A stretch of DNA of 64,000 bases from the NCBI RefSeq assembly GCF_033568475.1, contig NC_133122.1:151852861-151916860 (forward strand). Reading direction: 5' to 3'. The notes under the pieces were generated by a model. It made no database searches. It was not told where the DNA came from and saw only the letters and a list, made by a program, of their open reading frames with translations. The DNA comes from Henckelia pumila. Lineage: Eukaryota; Streptophyta; Magnoliopsida; Lamiales; Gesneriaceae. Shown here piece by piece: positions 11,974 to 23,554 of the stretch. The position numbers and the translations under genes were made by a program. Position 1 is the stretch's first letter. Each line of letters opens with the position of its first letter.

Positions 11974-13130
11974 GCTACCTCCGGCCCACCCAACCTATGT
12001 CCTGCCCGGTAGAATGGGGTGTCCAGAACCAAAACCTAGGACGTGAGCTAACAATTCTCAGTACAAAAGTATGAGTATATGCATTCTATGAATGCTAAAT
12101 GAAAATGAACGAGTACTAGAAACCTATCACAATAGAAACTCTTGCTCAACGAATGACGCCATGGTATGTAGCACACTGGACCGTCGTATCAGGAGGTACT
12201 CCCATACCATAAGAAATACGTGGAATATCTGGACCAAAATCCATGGAAACTATCAAAAAAACTTCGGGGCTGAGCAACCCTTCTACTGGTAATATCAATG
12301 TATAGGCTCAACGTGATAATGTATACTACATAATAGTCGTGACATAATAAATGCACATAAGTCATTCCTTATAAACCATGCAAACATAAAACATGCATAC
12401 TCAATCAAGGTATCTCAGATAGTACGTCCGTACCTCAAAATAATCAACCTAGCGATACTGGCTCTCTAGTCCAAGCCTATAAGCAGACCATCATCGTATC
12501 ACTAAACGTCTACTAAAAACTTTAACTAGACTAATAGCTACTCACTGAAGCTAATCAGAGTCTAGCGATATACCTGCGTCCGCAGTCAGCTATTTTATGA
12601 CGATTGCCCTAAACTCGAGGCACAACACTGCTATGATCCTGGCAGTGCTTTGTCATCACCTAGCCCTCGAATACGTCACTCGAAAACCCTCAAGACTAGT
12701 TATCAACGAGAGAGGAGTTTGAGAAATGAGTGATGAAAGTGAGGCTCTTGTCCCCTATATAGACATCGATCGGAACGTCTTATCCTTAGTTTGGAGTTTC
12801 CGAACGTACTTCAGAACTTTCGATCGTCCTTTCGAACTCCCTCTATCGAACGCGTGTCTCTGATTGAAAAATACACTGCTGCCGACACAGTTCGGATCTT
12901 CCAAACCCTTTCAAATCTAATCAAAAATCAAAACCCATATCATGTCTGACTGACACAAGATCGGAGCTTCCGATCTCCTGTTCGGTACTTTCGAACTGTC
13001 ACTTCCGATCGACAATACTGGCTTTCGAACTGTCCCAGCACTAGAAACCCTTGGAACCATTTTTGGTCGTCCTGAATCCGATTTCCAACATCCTTAAACC
13101 CAAATGAGAATTCGTTAATCATGTTTAAGG
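11974..13130 (-). repeat. Partial gypsy LTR 'L4'
   Basis: It resembles L1 in sequence and order: CCCGGTAGAATGGGGTGTCC near 12013, the GGTATGTAGCACAC block near 12163, then U3 with GATCGGAGCTTCCGATC units near 12960. The first part of the LTR is missing at the border with L3. The right boundary is uncertain by tens of bases. Confidence 0.7.
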
Positions 13131-14246
13131 GTTCATCCAAAAGGCCTCATACCAATGGAGATATATTTTCATATACATTAACATATGATATTTCTATTGA
13201 TATTTCAACGTAGGACTTTGATTGCATTCCAAACACATACATTATTATATAAAGTAGAATGGATTTCAAATTACACAATTTTTGGGTGGACTTGAAATTC
13301 ATCCTAATTAATATGAAATACTATATTAACATGAAATTTGCGGATTTGAAGTTTATGTTGTTTTTCATCTAAAAAATATATATACATATATATGTATCCT
13401 TCCATCCAGCACAATCTTATATTTTTGTTTTTGGACTTTACCAAAAAAAATCTTACCAATTATTAATATTTCTTTCCATCTTATTAACCCATGATATTTT
13501 CCATGTGTTTTTACTTTATAATTGAGTTCCAATGTTAAAATTTTTGTCATATATGATCACGGACAGAGTTAGACATATTTTTAAGAGTGCAAAAAAATAT
13601 TTTCAAAAAAATTTATCGTTAATGGCTAGGAAAAGTATTATTTTGAGCTTGTATTGAGCTTATTAAATCAATTAAATAAGTTAAATAGGGAATCTTATAC
13701 ATAATTGCATTCAATCATTTTAAAAATATAAACCATATATATTCCAGCGCTCTAGCTCCAAGAACCTGAGTTTTGGGCTTGAATGAGAGTTATCATAAAT
13801 CAAGTATCCCCATATTTGGAACTTATCAGGAATATTAAAACCTTACAATATTCGATCTTTGATACCGAGGTTCTTACTTTTCTAAGGAGCGGGTCAGGAT
13901 GCATGTAGATTGTAGATACCTTCGATTCTTGCTCCATTATATATAGGCAATTGGTCGAGGTTCGATTTCAGATACCAAAGTTCTCTTCACATTTGTTGCC
14001 GAAACATTTGAGAAAATTACACTCAAACAAATTCAAATACAACAACTCAGCTAGCAAATAATTGAATTAAGTAATAAATTGATAATAACATAGAATAACA
14101 GAAATTTGTTAAATAATTATCAATAATTTTTAGAAATCAAATAAAACTATAAAGTATCCAATATATTAAAAAAAATTATTACAAATCTATAAAACATGAT
14201 CATATGATTTGACTGTTTTAGTATATATATATATATATATATATAT
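13131..14246. other. AT-rich intergenic DNA, no gene seen
   Basis: There are no ORFs with recognisable motifs and no clear repeat ends. A TA microsatellite at 14222-14246 borders the first palindromic MITE. Confidence 0.6.
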
Positions 14247-14403
14247 AGTTTTACTATACTGTCCGTCAATCATGCCCACCAATTATATGTTACTATTTTA
14301 TTGGACCTACAATTTATCACATCTTTATCACATCCAATAGAATAATGTCACATCATTGGTGAGCATGGTGGTGGACATGATAGATGGGCAGCATAGTAAA
14401 ACT
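14247..14403. mobile_element. Palindromic MITE in a TA microsatellite (copy P1)
   Basis: A near-palindrome of about 157 bp with ends AGTTTTACTATACTGTCC and the complement of AGTTTTACTATGCTGCCC, flanked on both sides by TA repeats. Its core shares ATGCCCACCAATNATNTGT and TTATTGGACCTACAATTTAT with the copies at 47436-47934. Confidence 0.75.
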
Positions 14404-14419
14404 CTCTCTATATATATAA

Positions 14420-14584
14420 AGTTATGTTATGATGTCCACCTCACGTGTCCACCTCCATGCCCACCTATGAGGTGACAATCATCCAATGGATGAGATGAAT
14501 CATATACAAAGGGTTCATCCAATTGACGAGTGTCACCTCATAGGTGGGCACGGTGGTGGGCACGGAAAGTGGGCAGCATAACAA

Positions 14585-14588
<4 letters not shown>
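14420..14588. mobile_element. Palindromic MITE in a TA microsatellite (copy P2)
   Basis: About 169 bp, with ends AGTTATGTTATGATGTCC and the complement of AGTTTTGTTATGCTGCCC. It is followed by about 35 bp of TA repeat. The stem reads through the CACCTCATAGGTGGGCA region. Same family as P1 by its ends and its TA setting. Confidence 0.75.
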
Positions 14589-14624
<36 letters not shown>

Positions 14625-14626
<2 letters not shown>

Positions 14627-14766
14627 TTCTTTTATGGTGCCCAACACTATATGTCCACCTCATGCCCACCATGTACAATAGATGAGTTGACCGGTACAAT
14701 AGATGAGTTGACTTGTACATGGTGGGCATGAAGTGGGCATATAGTGTTGGACATCATAAAAAAAAA
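14625..14766. mobile_element. Palindromic MITE in a TA microsatellite (copy P3)
   Basis: The left arm TTTTATGGTGCCCAACACTA pairs with a right arm around 14740-14762. The centre carries the direct repeat GTACAATAGATGAGTTGAC. It is flanked by TA repeats and stands 36 bp from P2. Confidence 0.7.
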
Positions 14767-16018
14767 TATATATATATATATACATAAATTGACTTACAGA
14801 ATGGAAACAAAATACCTAATTAAAATTACCATGAAATTCAAAATAGACAAACAATAAAATATTTATAAAACCAAAATACCTAGAATTGTCGAAACTAAAA
14901 AAAAATACTTACAAATGCTACTAAAAGTTGGGATTTTTCAATTTTTATCTAGAATTTACTATTTGTAAACTTTTTATTCTAATTTAAGATTTGGGATTTT
15001 AGAATAATTAAAGAAGAAGAATGTTTAATTATTCTGTTTATTTTATATAAAAAATTTACAAATGTAACATTTTTTATAGAAAAATTGAGGGGCAGTTGTC
15101 TTCAACCTAAACCCCACCCCCAACTAATCGTACTCCAATTTTTCATAGTTTTAATTAATTTTCTATAAGAATGTTGATTTTATTTCAAGATGTATGATTA
15201 CTATATTAGTATTTTGAGGTAAAAAATAATAACTTAAATAACAATTTCATTTTTCTAAGAAAATAATCTATCATAATCATATCTAAAAAGTGTTAGATAT
15301 ATCTATACTTCTATATCATCATCATGTTATAAAGTTTGAGACATCGAGAATAACTAGCTTTCGTGTTAAAAATATCATTTTCTCAAATTACGTACAAATG
15401 TTCCGTTTGGACAAGTGTTTGTAAAACGTTTTTATAAAAAAATATTGTTTAATTTTTTTTTATAAAATATTTAAAAGTTGTTTTAAAAATAAATATGTGT
15501 TTGAGCAACTATTTTATAAAAAAACCTTTTAATATTTCAAAAGTAATGTGTTTATCTTTTTACCTTACATAGATTCATTCTAAAAATATTTAAATACATA
15601 TCTCAAGTGTTCTTTAAAAATTATATTTCGTTAACACTTTTTAAAAAATATTTTTCAAAAACATTTTACAAAAATCTTATGTAAACGCATACGTTAAGTT
15701 TTTTTTTCAATTTATAAAATACTAAAAACGTTTTTAAAATATGTCCAAATAGAAGCAAAATATTCTATTTTTGTTTCATGAAAAAAATGACATTAAACCT
15801 ATTTTTAGTAAATTTATGATCTTATATTTATCTATCATATCCTAACAAAATCTTTCTAATTTTGATCTATCTTTTGAAGTTAAAGAATAATATAATTACA
15901 TAAAAAATTAATATAAAAAATATTTTAAAAATTTTAATTTTTAACATAATCTCTAGAATCTAGAAAAAATTTATTTAACATAAAAAAATTATAATATGTG
16001 TACACGCACGCGTAGACA
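14767..16018. other. AT-rich intergenic DNA, no gene seen
   Basis: Very AT-rich with many short homopolymer runs. I find no coding motif, RNA gene or clear repeat terminus. Confidence 0.6.
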
Positions 16019-16380
16019 GTGAAGAGACATTATCAATTTATTGATTGTGTCGATGTTACCCCATTGCTCAATGGGATATTCAACGACCCAAATTTAATGC
16101 AAGCGAGATGTTCACATGAACATCTCACTTGCATAAAATGTGAACATCTCGCTTGCATAAAAAAACGAGTCGTTGGATCTGACATGTACTCACATACCAA
16201 CGGAAATGTCGATGCCACCCATGTGGATAGTACCCATGGGTGGCGTGTCATTTTTTGATTGGTCAAATTTGTGGGCCCCATATATGGGCCCCACATCAGT
16301 GGCCAATCAAAAGATGACACGCCACCCATGGGCATCGACATCTCCCATACGAACATCGACATTACCCAATTTAACATATA
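16019..16380. repeat. Compound foldback (several hairpins)
   Basis: Two strong hairpins lie side by side: about 16097-16160, built from GCAAGCGAGATGTTCACAT and its complement, and about 16228-16333, with arms ACCCATGGGTGGCGTGTCAT and a centre TGTGGGCCCCATATATGGGC. Outer copies of GTCGATG/CATCGAC surround them. It looks like a foldback MITE or a composite of two. No family or target duplication could be settled. Confidence 0.6.
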
Positions 16381-16396
16381 TGTTTGAAATTATTAA

Positions 16397-17270
16397 GGGG
16401 TGTATTGGTTGCAGAGATTTACTGACTTTTTTTAAATGACAGACTTTTGTGGAGTTGATAGATTTCTGCAGACTTTTATAGAATTTCACAGACTTTTAAT
16501 GACTTTCACAGAATCTTGCAGATTTGTTTTTCATGACTTTTATTGACATTTGTAAACTTTTTTCATGACTTTTATTAACATTTGTAAATTTTTTTGTAGA
16601 ACCATATGTGTTTTGTAATTCATGATTTTGATTTATTTATTGAAATTATTAATCGAGTATCAATAATTTATATTTATCTTTCTTTAAAATAATTCTATTT
16701 CTTTAAAATATTTTTATCTATCATATAAATAATTTTTACTTATCAATTTGGTTTACAAAAATCAATAAGTAGTATTAAACTTATTGCAATTAAAAAATTA
16801 ATATGAATCTATAAAATTTTAAAATATTTAGTTTTATATAGTATTCTTATTTATATAATATATATATACACACACACATTCATGTTAATAAATTTTTAAA
16901 ACACGTCAATATATCAAGTCAATATATATAAATCATATACATATACATATTATTATTTTTATTATTATATATGTATATACATATTTTCAAATTTTATAAA
17001 TTTTGAGTTATAATAAAAATTAAGCTACAAACTAAAAAAATATAAAAAATAATTAAAACATAAAATTTTATATAATTAATTATAAAAAATAATTGTTGTT
17101 ATTTTCAATTTATGATTAATAAAATATTATAAGTTTTTTGTCGTGTAGTATAATAAGTTTTTATTTAAAAATTTAATCAATATGATTTTAATTCTCGTGA
17201 GATTTTGGTAATTAAAATTCAAAAAATTATGAATGATAAAATTTTTATTTTATTTTATTTTATTTTATTT
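16397..17270. repeat. Left part of a Harbinger-like MITE and AT-rich DNA
   Basis: TTAAGGGGTGTATTGGTT at 16394-16411 matches the left end of the MITE at 17274, and the following 200 bp carry repeated AGACTTTTA/GACTTTTAT words typical of that family. No matching right end is seen before the sequence turns into unremarkable AT-rich DNA (about 16600-17270). Confidence 0.45.
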
Positions 17271-17273
17271 TAA

Positions 17274-18117
17274 AGGGGTGTATTGGTTCTTAGAAATAGA
17301 AAAAATATGTTAATATTTATGTGGCTAGTGTATAAACTATTTTAAAAGAAATGAAAAAAAGTGTGAAAATGTTCATCCAAATCTTTAGGTTCAACCAAAG
17401 ACAATTATGGACATTTTATTGTTGTACCTTTGGCTTTAATTATTGTACTTAATAGAATTCCATGGAGTTTTTAAAAGTTCATTGACATTTTGAATACCTC
17501 TAAACTTTTGTAGAATTTTTAAAAGTCAAGTTTGAATACCACATAACTTTTTAAAATTCTACAAATGTTCATCTTGAATACCACTAAACTTTTATAGAGT
17601 ATATAAAAGTCTAGATTGAATACCTCTAGACTTTTACAGTGTGTTTGGATGTCTAAAAAATGGAATTTGGAATTGGATTTGGATTTGGAATTGGATTTGG
17701 ATTTTAAAATCCATGGAATTGAAATTCCATTTTGTGTTTGGCAAAAAGTTAAAATATATTTTGGAATTTGATATTATAAATTTTGGATAAATGATATTTT
17801 ATAAAAAATTATAAAAAAAACTTAAAATATATAAGTAAAGTATATGAATTTATTATTAAAAATAATTTTATTGCTTTATAAACTCAAATCCCGTGAAATC
17901 CCGTGAAATCTGACCAATTTTGTCAAGATTTCACATAACTAATTGAAATCCCATCAAATCCCATCAAATACCAATCCCGTTTTGAAATCCCAAGTTGCCA
18001 AACAGTGATACGGTATTTCCAATTCTAAATCCCACCAAATCTCGTCCAATTCCCGTAATCAAAACAGAGTATTAAACTTCAGAAAAGTCATTAAAAATAT
18101 AGGACGAATACACGCCC
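17274..18117. mobile_element. PIF/Harbinger-type MITE with a second MITE nested in it
   Basis: The ends are AGGGGTGTATT and the complement of GGGCGTGTATT, flanked by TAA (17271-17273 and 18118-18120), the 3-bp duplication typical of Harbinger. Without the nested element it is about 406 bp. The word AGACTTTTA recurs near both ends. It lies just upstream of the PLAC8 gene and may contribute to its promoter region. Confidence 0.65.
17637..18071. mobile_element. Nested Tourist/Harbinger-like MITE, 435 bp
   Basis: The ends are CAGTGTGTTTGGAT and the complement of TACTCTGTTTTGATT, flanked by TTA (17634-17636 and 18072-18074). Short internal repeats of GGAATTGGATTT and AAATCCCATC sit near the two ends. 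It interrupts the MITE at 17274-18117 and is therefore younger. Confidence 0.6.
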
Positions 18118-18119
18118 TA

Positions 18120-19164
18120 AATAAAACGCTGCGATTTTGTTTTATAAATGAACACTTTTTGCTCTGCCTTAATGTAATTTACTCCCCAAATTGGAAAGCC
18201 TGCACTTGTTTATGCGGTTCTCTATCTCAGGTCGGTGCCCGTTCTCGATTCCATTGATTTTCTTTGATGATTGAAAAAAACTGGATTGAGATTCAATCCT
18301 CAATTGTTTCATGTAACATATTTTTCTACTTTTTTCTGAGTCATTTTAGGTCAAAGTTTGATATTTTGTTTTTTGGGTAATTAGGGAAACTATATCTGTT
18401 TCTTAAATCTTTAACTCCGACAATGTCGTTCCTTTATTTGTATTTGTTTGTCGTGAAGTAGTACTATGATTATAACCCGAAATTGACGCCGCTGTTTTAA
18501 ATGCTAAATATTGTGAGAAACATCGTATGGCAAGGTGAGCTTTTCCTGACAATGATCTGTCATGTGTTTTGAGAATCTGATGCAACACTCTTTCTGTAAG
18601 AATATGCACAGAAACACGGTGTGTATTTCTCAACATGCAATTGCGAATTACGGGCTTGGGCAGCATTTAAAAGCTTGTTAAAATTTAGACATGATTTGAA
18701 ACCATTCAAGAGTACTTGCAAGTGACTGATTCGTCCAAAACAATGTTTAGAGCTTACCGGTGAAGATTATCGTCGAATTCTCGCTCCTTTTTTGAGTTAT
18801 GTGCATGCATTATTTCATTGCTCTTTCGAACTCGCTCTGATTCGAACCTTGAATCATCCACAGTGCATTGTGATTTAACTGGATGATTGAGCCAGTCATT
18901 TTCTTTAATGCCTGCAATGTCTTAACTGTTTTATTTTATAGGGGATTTTTTGGTCCCATGCAAAGGACAACTCTATATATTGATGCACACATACACGTTC
19001 AATTTTTTTGCAATTCTGGCATGATGAATGGAGGTAGTTTGGATGGCATAGGAAGTCTCAGTTGTTCTATGTGGAAATTTTGGTGAGTTCTTGTTATGCT
19101 TGCTGCAGATTACAGTTTAAGCTGTTCAACCAACTAAAGCTGTGAAGTTTGCATCCGAGAATCA
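18120..19164 (+). promoter_or_regulatory. Upstream and 5' UTR region of the PLAC8 gene
   Basis: The DNA becomes less AT-rich after 18120, as expected for a transcribed leader. A possible first non-coding exon ends at CAG|GTCGGT near 18230, and a likely acceptor TTGCTGCAG at 19098-19106 opens a second leader exon that runs into the ATG at 19165. A leader intron is therefore inferred. No TATA box is convincing. Confidence 0.4.
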
Positions 19165-21769
19165 ATGGTGAGCCAAAACAATTATGTACCCCCACCTTAT
19201 ATTCCTCTGAGTCAGTCAGATGCAGAAGCAGAAGTAGAAGCAGAAGTAGAAACAGAAGTAGTAACCCATGTGAATGCAGCGCCTGCTCAACAGCACATAC
19301 ATAATGTGCCTGAAGTGTGGTCATCTGGAATCTGTGCTTGTTTTGATGATATGCAGAGCTGTACGCTACTTTCTGCCTTGTGATCTTGATTTATAAGAAG
19401 CAAAAAAAGGGAATGCAAGGTGCCTTGTTGAGTAGCACAAGAAATATGTGATGAGCATCCCTATTATTTTTTATTCTATCCTGCTAAAAGGCATGTCTCA
19501 TAAATTACATGTTAATGCATATCTGAGCAGTATTTTAATGCTGTTTGTTTTTACTTATCTCAAATAAAAATGTTGAATGCTGACCAATACGAGTGAGATT
19601 GGAATCACTTTTTTTGAATATAGTCTATTGTGGAAGTCCTTTTGGAGGTTATGATAATTGTTTAATTGTCCACTAAATGGTAAATAATTTCAATCAAACT
19701 TTTATTTATTTGTGCGACCTATTTTGTTTTCAAAAGTTGAGAGATCTGTTTCTAGAGAAAGTAAATTGAGCTACACGAATGTTTTCACACTTGAAAAATC
19801 CTTGTTTATTGTGACAGAGATTACTCAAGGTCAAACCTGACATCAATAAGAATTGCCTTTTAGTAAGACCGCAATACGTTTCACCATCAACAAAAGGGAA
19901 CTCATGAACTGAATTATAATTGGACTTGAATTGTGTTGGATCACGACAGGATTATCTTTCCAAAATAGTTTATGGTGTTCTGGTGTTTTCCTGGAGCTAA
20001 TATGACTCTGTATATCTCACCCTGATTTATATTATTTCCTAACTAACTCCAGCCTTTACTTCTCAGGTTGTGTTGGCTTATTTTGCCCCTGCTATCTTTT
20101 TGCCAAAAATGCTGAGTTTTTGGGGTCTGGAACTCTAATGGGATCTTGTGCAACTCATTTTATTTTGTGGTCTCTTGTTAATTCCTTTTGCTGTGTGTTG
20201 ACTGATGGCATTATATGGGGGTTACCTGGATGCTTTGTCGCATGCTATGCGTGTGGCTACCGAAGGGCATTAAGGTCAAAGTACAACTTGCAGGTATATG
20301 TTTGCATTCATGCTTTCATGTTGACATTTTCATCGTTCATGAAATCCAGAGAATGAAAACAAGAAAATTTACATTTTTACGACGTATGCATATCTCCTTT
20401 ATGAATTGTGGCCAACTTTTCTACCATGGATGTTCAAAGATGGTTGACTTGGTCTTGTGCTTTTGGTTGTTTAATGTGGTTCTGATAGTTGAAGGGTTGG
20501 CCATAGTGACTTTGACAATCCGTGTTCATAATTCAAAGAGTTGCACTAGTTCCAAGAAAGACTTGGCTACTGAACTCATATTCGGTTCAATGACTTTGAA
20601 TATGGTCAATGTGGTCTGGTCAGTGATCCATATGTGGTCTGGTCACTGATCCATCAATTGCCTTTGCTTTGGTGACTGAATAGTTAGAATTTTGTCTTTT
20701 GTAGACTGTGCACCTGCTGGATTTATGTGGGTGTTATGCAATGAATAGGGTTTGAACACTCCAAAAGGTTAATGCATTAGTTGGGATGTCATCCCCTGGG
20801 ACTCATTCAACTAGACTTGGCTATTGATGTCCTCGAAAGTAGATGCTTGTTTGAGTAGGAAATATCAGCATTGTCTACACCTGGGATTTTGAACGTTGAT
20901 CTCATAGTTTCTGTTTTGCTCTTATCTTTTCTAATAAAAGTGTCCATTCTCTCGTCCAACATGCAACATGCAACTAAAACTGTGTGGCATAGATCGCGGA
21001 AAGGAAATTTATCTGGTGATTTTATTCACTTCGCAACCAGTTTTTAGAGGGAAATGGTTTTGATTAATCAAATTTGATATCAGTAGGGAGTGCTTGTATT
21101 TTTCATGAGCAATGAGCATTTTTTTCTTAATACATGAACGGTGTCGGCATGCCTTCTTTATCCTCGTCTTTTTATACTGGATTGTGCTTTTGTTCTGATT
21201 GTGTCTTTCTTCCATTGTATCTGACATTATCTCATTCCTAGGCTTGGAAAATATGCTTGTCGATAAGCTTAAGATGTTCATTATTAACTTCTCATGTGTC
21301 CAAACTCCAGGAAGGAGATAATATACATTGATAAAGCATATTATATATATAGCTTTAGTTGCTAATGTATGAAATATTGTCTTTAGAATTCTTGCTTTCT
21401 AGAATTACTGTCCATTGACAATAATGAGCGGTCAAGTTGTCCAGCTAAATTAATGTGTTATTTAAGTGGAAGGGTTTGCTGATGGTTATTCTCAACATTG
21501 TGTTAATAACACTGCCAAAGTAGCTTATCATCTGGTGAAATTATGGTAATCTTTCAGTCTGCAGATCAACTCACCTTTCCCTTGATTTCTTGAATTCTTT
21601 GATATAGGAAGCGCCATGCGGAGATTTCTTCACTCATTTCTTCTGCCATTTATGTGCCACATGTCAAGAATATAGAGAAATTCTGGAAAGGTCTGCAGCA
21701 CCCCCGAGTCTGATGGTTGAAGTTACAGCACCTACCTTGCAGACAATGGAATCATTTCCATCGAAATAA
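19165..21769 (+). CDS. PLAC8 / PLANT CADMIUM RESISTANCE 10-like membrane protein, 3 exons
   Basis: Predicted exons are 19165-19360, 20067-20293 and 21608-21769, all with GT-AG introns, encoding 194 residues. Residues about 50-160 form a PLAC8 (Cys-rich) domain with WSSGICACFDDMQSCC, then GLFCPC, a hydrophobic segment at about 88-110, the motif GLPGCFVACYACGYR, and CHLCATCQEYRE encoded at the start of exon 3. The exon joints fall inside the domain and restore it exactly, which supports them. The family (PCR, cell number regulator, FW2.2-like) consists of small plasma-membrane proteins linked to metal efflux or organ size. This member resembles, from memory, the Arabidopsis At2g40935 type. A stretch rich in alternating Ala, Glu and Val (residues 20-34) before the domain looks like a codon-repeat expansion. 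The exact transport role cannot be read from sequence. Confidence 0.9.
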
Positions 21770-23222
21770 GCTCCCATTATTCGCCTAGTATTGCTTCTAT
21801 CCGACGAGGAGTTGTAGAATTAGTCAATTATATGCGTATATCATTACCTTTTTCCCCCTTGTCCCTTTTCTTTTTTTTCACTGCCATAAATCTGCAGCCT
21901 TTGTTCTTATATTTTCAGCGTGAAGGCATCTCATCACTTCCTTTTTCTTTTCTACCTCGAGTGGTTAGTTCGGCTAGTACCCGTAATCATCATATGATGT
22001 TGCTGACATGCATGACAGTCCTGTCCATGCTTACTCTGGAGTGTAAATATCAGTGGGTAAGAAATTTTTTCTCCTGGAGCAGAGCATAGATTCGCCCCAT
22101 GTTGACATAACATGTTTCGAAACATGATATTTAATTTGAACTATCATCAGTTAGGAAGGTTTGAGTTGCATTGGTATCATCGACTCTAACTTTAGGTACG
22201 TTGGGGTAGAATATTGGCTTTATGGCGGGTGTGTTTGGTTGGATGACATTCACAGCATCATGGACCCTGTTTTTTTATCTTTTACTTTGATTTAGAGTAT
22301 AAATTCTTTTATACCGATGTTGCTATCAATCTCGTATTAGGCCAACTTGAACGAGACACTTGATTTTCATGCTAGTAACAAAGAATGTGTTCGGAATAAA
22401 AGCAGATTCGTAAACAAGATGGAGATTTTTTTGGTTCTTAATAAACACCATGAAAAATTTGAGGGTACAAAGAAAATCTTATCTTGGTTTTATTTTCGAT
22501 TTTTTTTTTCCTGGGAAAGGGTTTCAAAAACCATGTACTGTCTGATTTTGGTAATTGAATGACACTTTTTTAACTGTATATGATATAAATGTGATATCAA
22601 AATCTGGTGGAGATGCTGGGTCTCCATCATGTAGGGGAAGACAAGAATGGTGAAAGAATCAGCACCAGTTCCAAATTTCTCGAAACGCAATATCAAAAGA
22701 AATAACAATCAGCTAAGCATCTATTACCACCATGACACAAGTTTGGTATACTCCGGACAGATCGAGAAAGATGTATGATTCTCGTCGGACCGGACGATTA
22801 CCAAAACAATTTGAACATAACTGGATTTTTGGTTTTGTTTATATTAATTAATCACTGGTGCATCTGTGATCATGTTAATAAAATGATATCAGATTTCAAA
22901 TTCAAACCTCTAATTTATAGACTTGAGAAAGGATTTGAGAACCCGTCTATATATTATTTTGTTATAGCTTAGCTTCATGCGGGGGTCGAGCAAATTAAAT
23001 GGATTTCAGGTAAAATTCCATCCGCTAATTTTAAGACAAACATGTTTAAAGAGAGAGTAGATAAAGATGGGAAAAAAAAATATATCAAGAGATGTATAAA
23101 TTCCATCAACTTGCAATAATATTCTCTCGATTTGTGGTATAGTACTTCTTGTTGATATCATGAACATGTTTATCAACTATATATTGCAACCTTAATTTAC
23201 GTACAAATTATAAACTGTGACA
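21770..23222. other. 3' UTR of the PLAC8 gene, then intergenic DNA and HIPP promoter
   Basis: The first few hundred bases are pyrimidine-rich and probably transcribed as 3' UTR, although no single poly(A) signal is decisive. From about 22100 the DNA is AT-rich with no coding motif. The last 100-200 bases should contain the promoter of the HIPP gene; no clear TATA box was chosen. Confidence 0.5.
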
Positions 23223-23515
23223 ATGTTCGGTGGTTGTTTCAAGCTGCAAGCTCCTATATCTAATGCTATTTCTGTAAGTGATCCCTGCTAACTTTGTTAT
23301 CACCAAACACCTACAGCCACACACACACACACGCACACACACTATATATGGATCTGATGGCCACGAGTATGACCTATGTTAGTACGTTGAGCTGGCGTCC
23401 ATCTACTGGATGTACGGTTTTCTCACGTTCAATAAGTGGATGTTAGCTCAACGATGCTCGTATAGATGTTACTGTGGGTGTCATATGATATATTTTTATA
23501 TTATATGTATCTATC

Positions 23516-23554
<39 letters not shown>

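Noticed and set aside
14465-14729. ORFs in the cluster of palindromic MITEs
   Set aside because: They are hairpin arms and TA repeats read as protein.
20215-20649. 144-residue ORF overlapping PLAC8 exon 2
   Set aside because: It is in another frame and runs on into the intron; the PLAC8 frame explains the exon.
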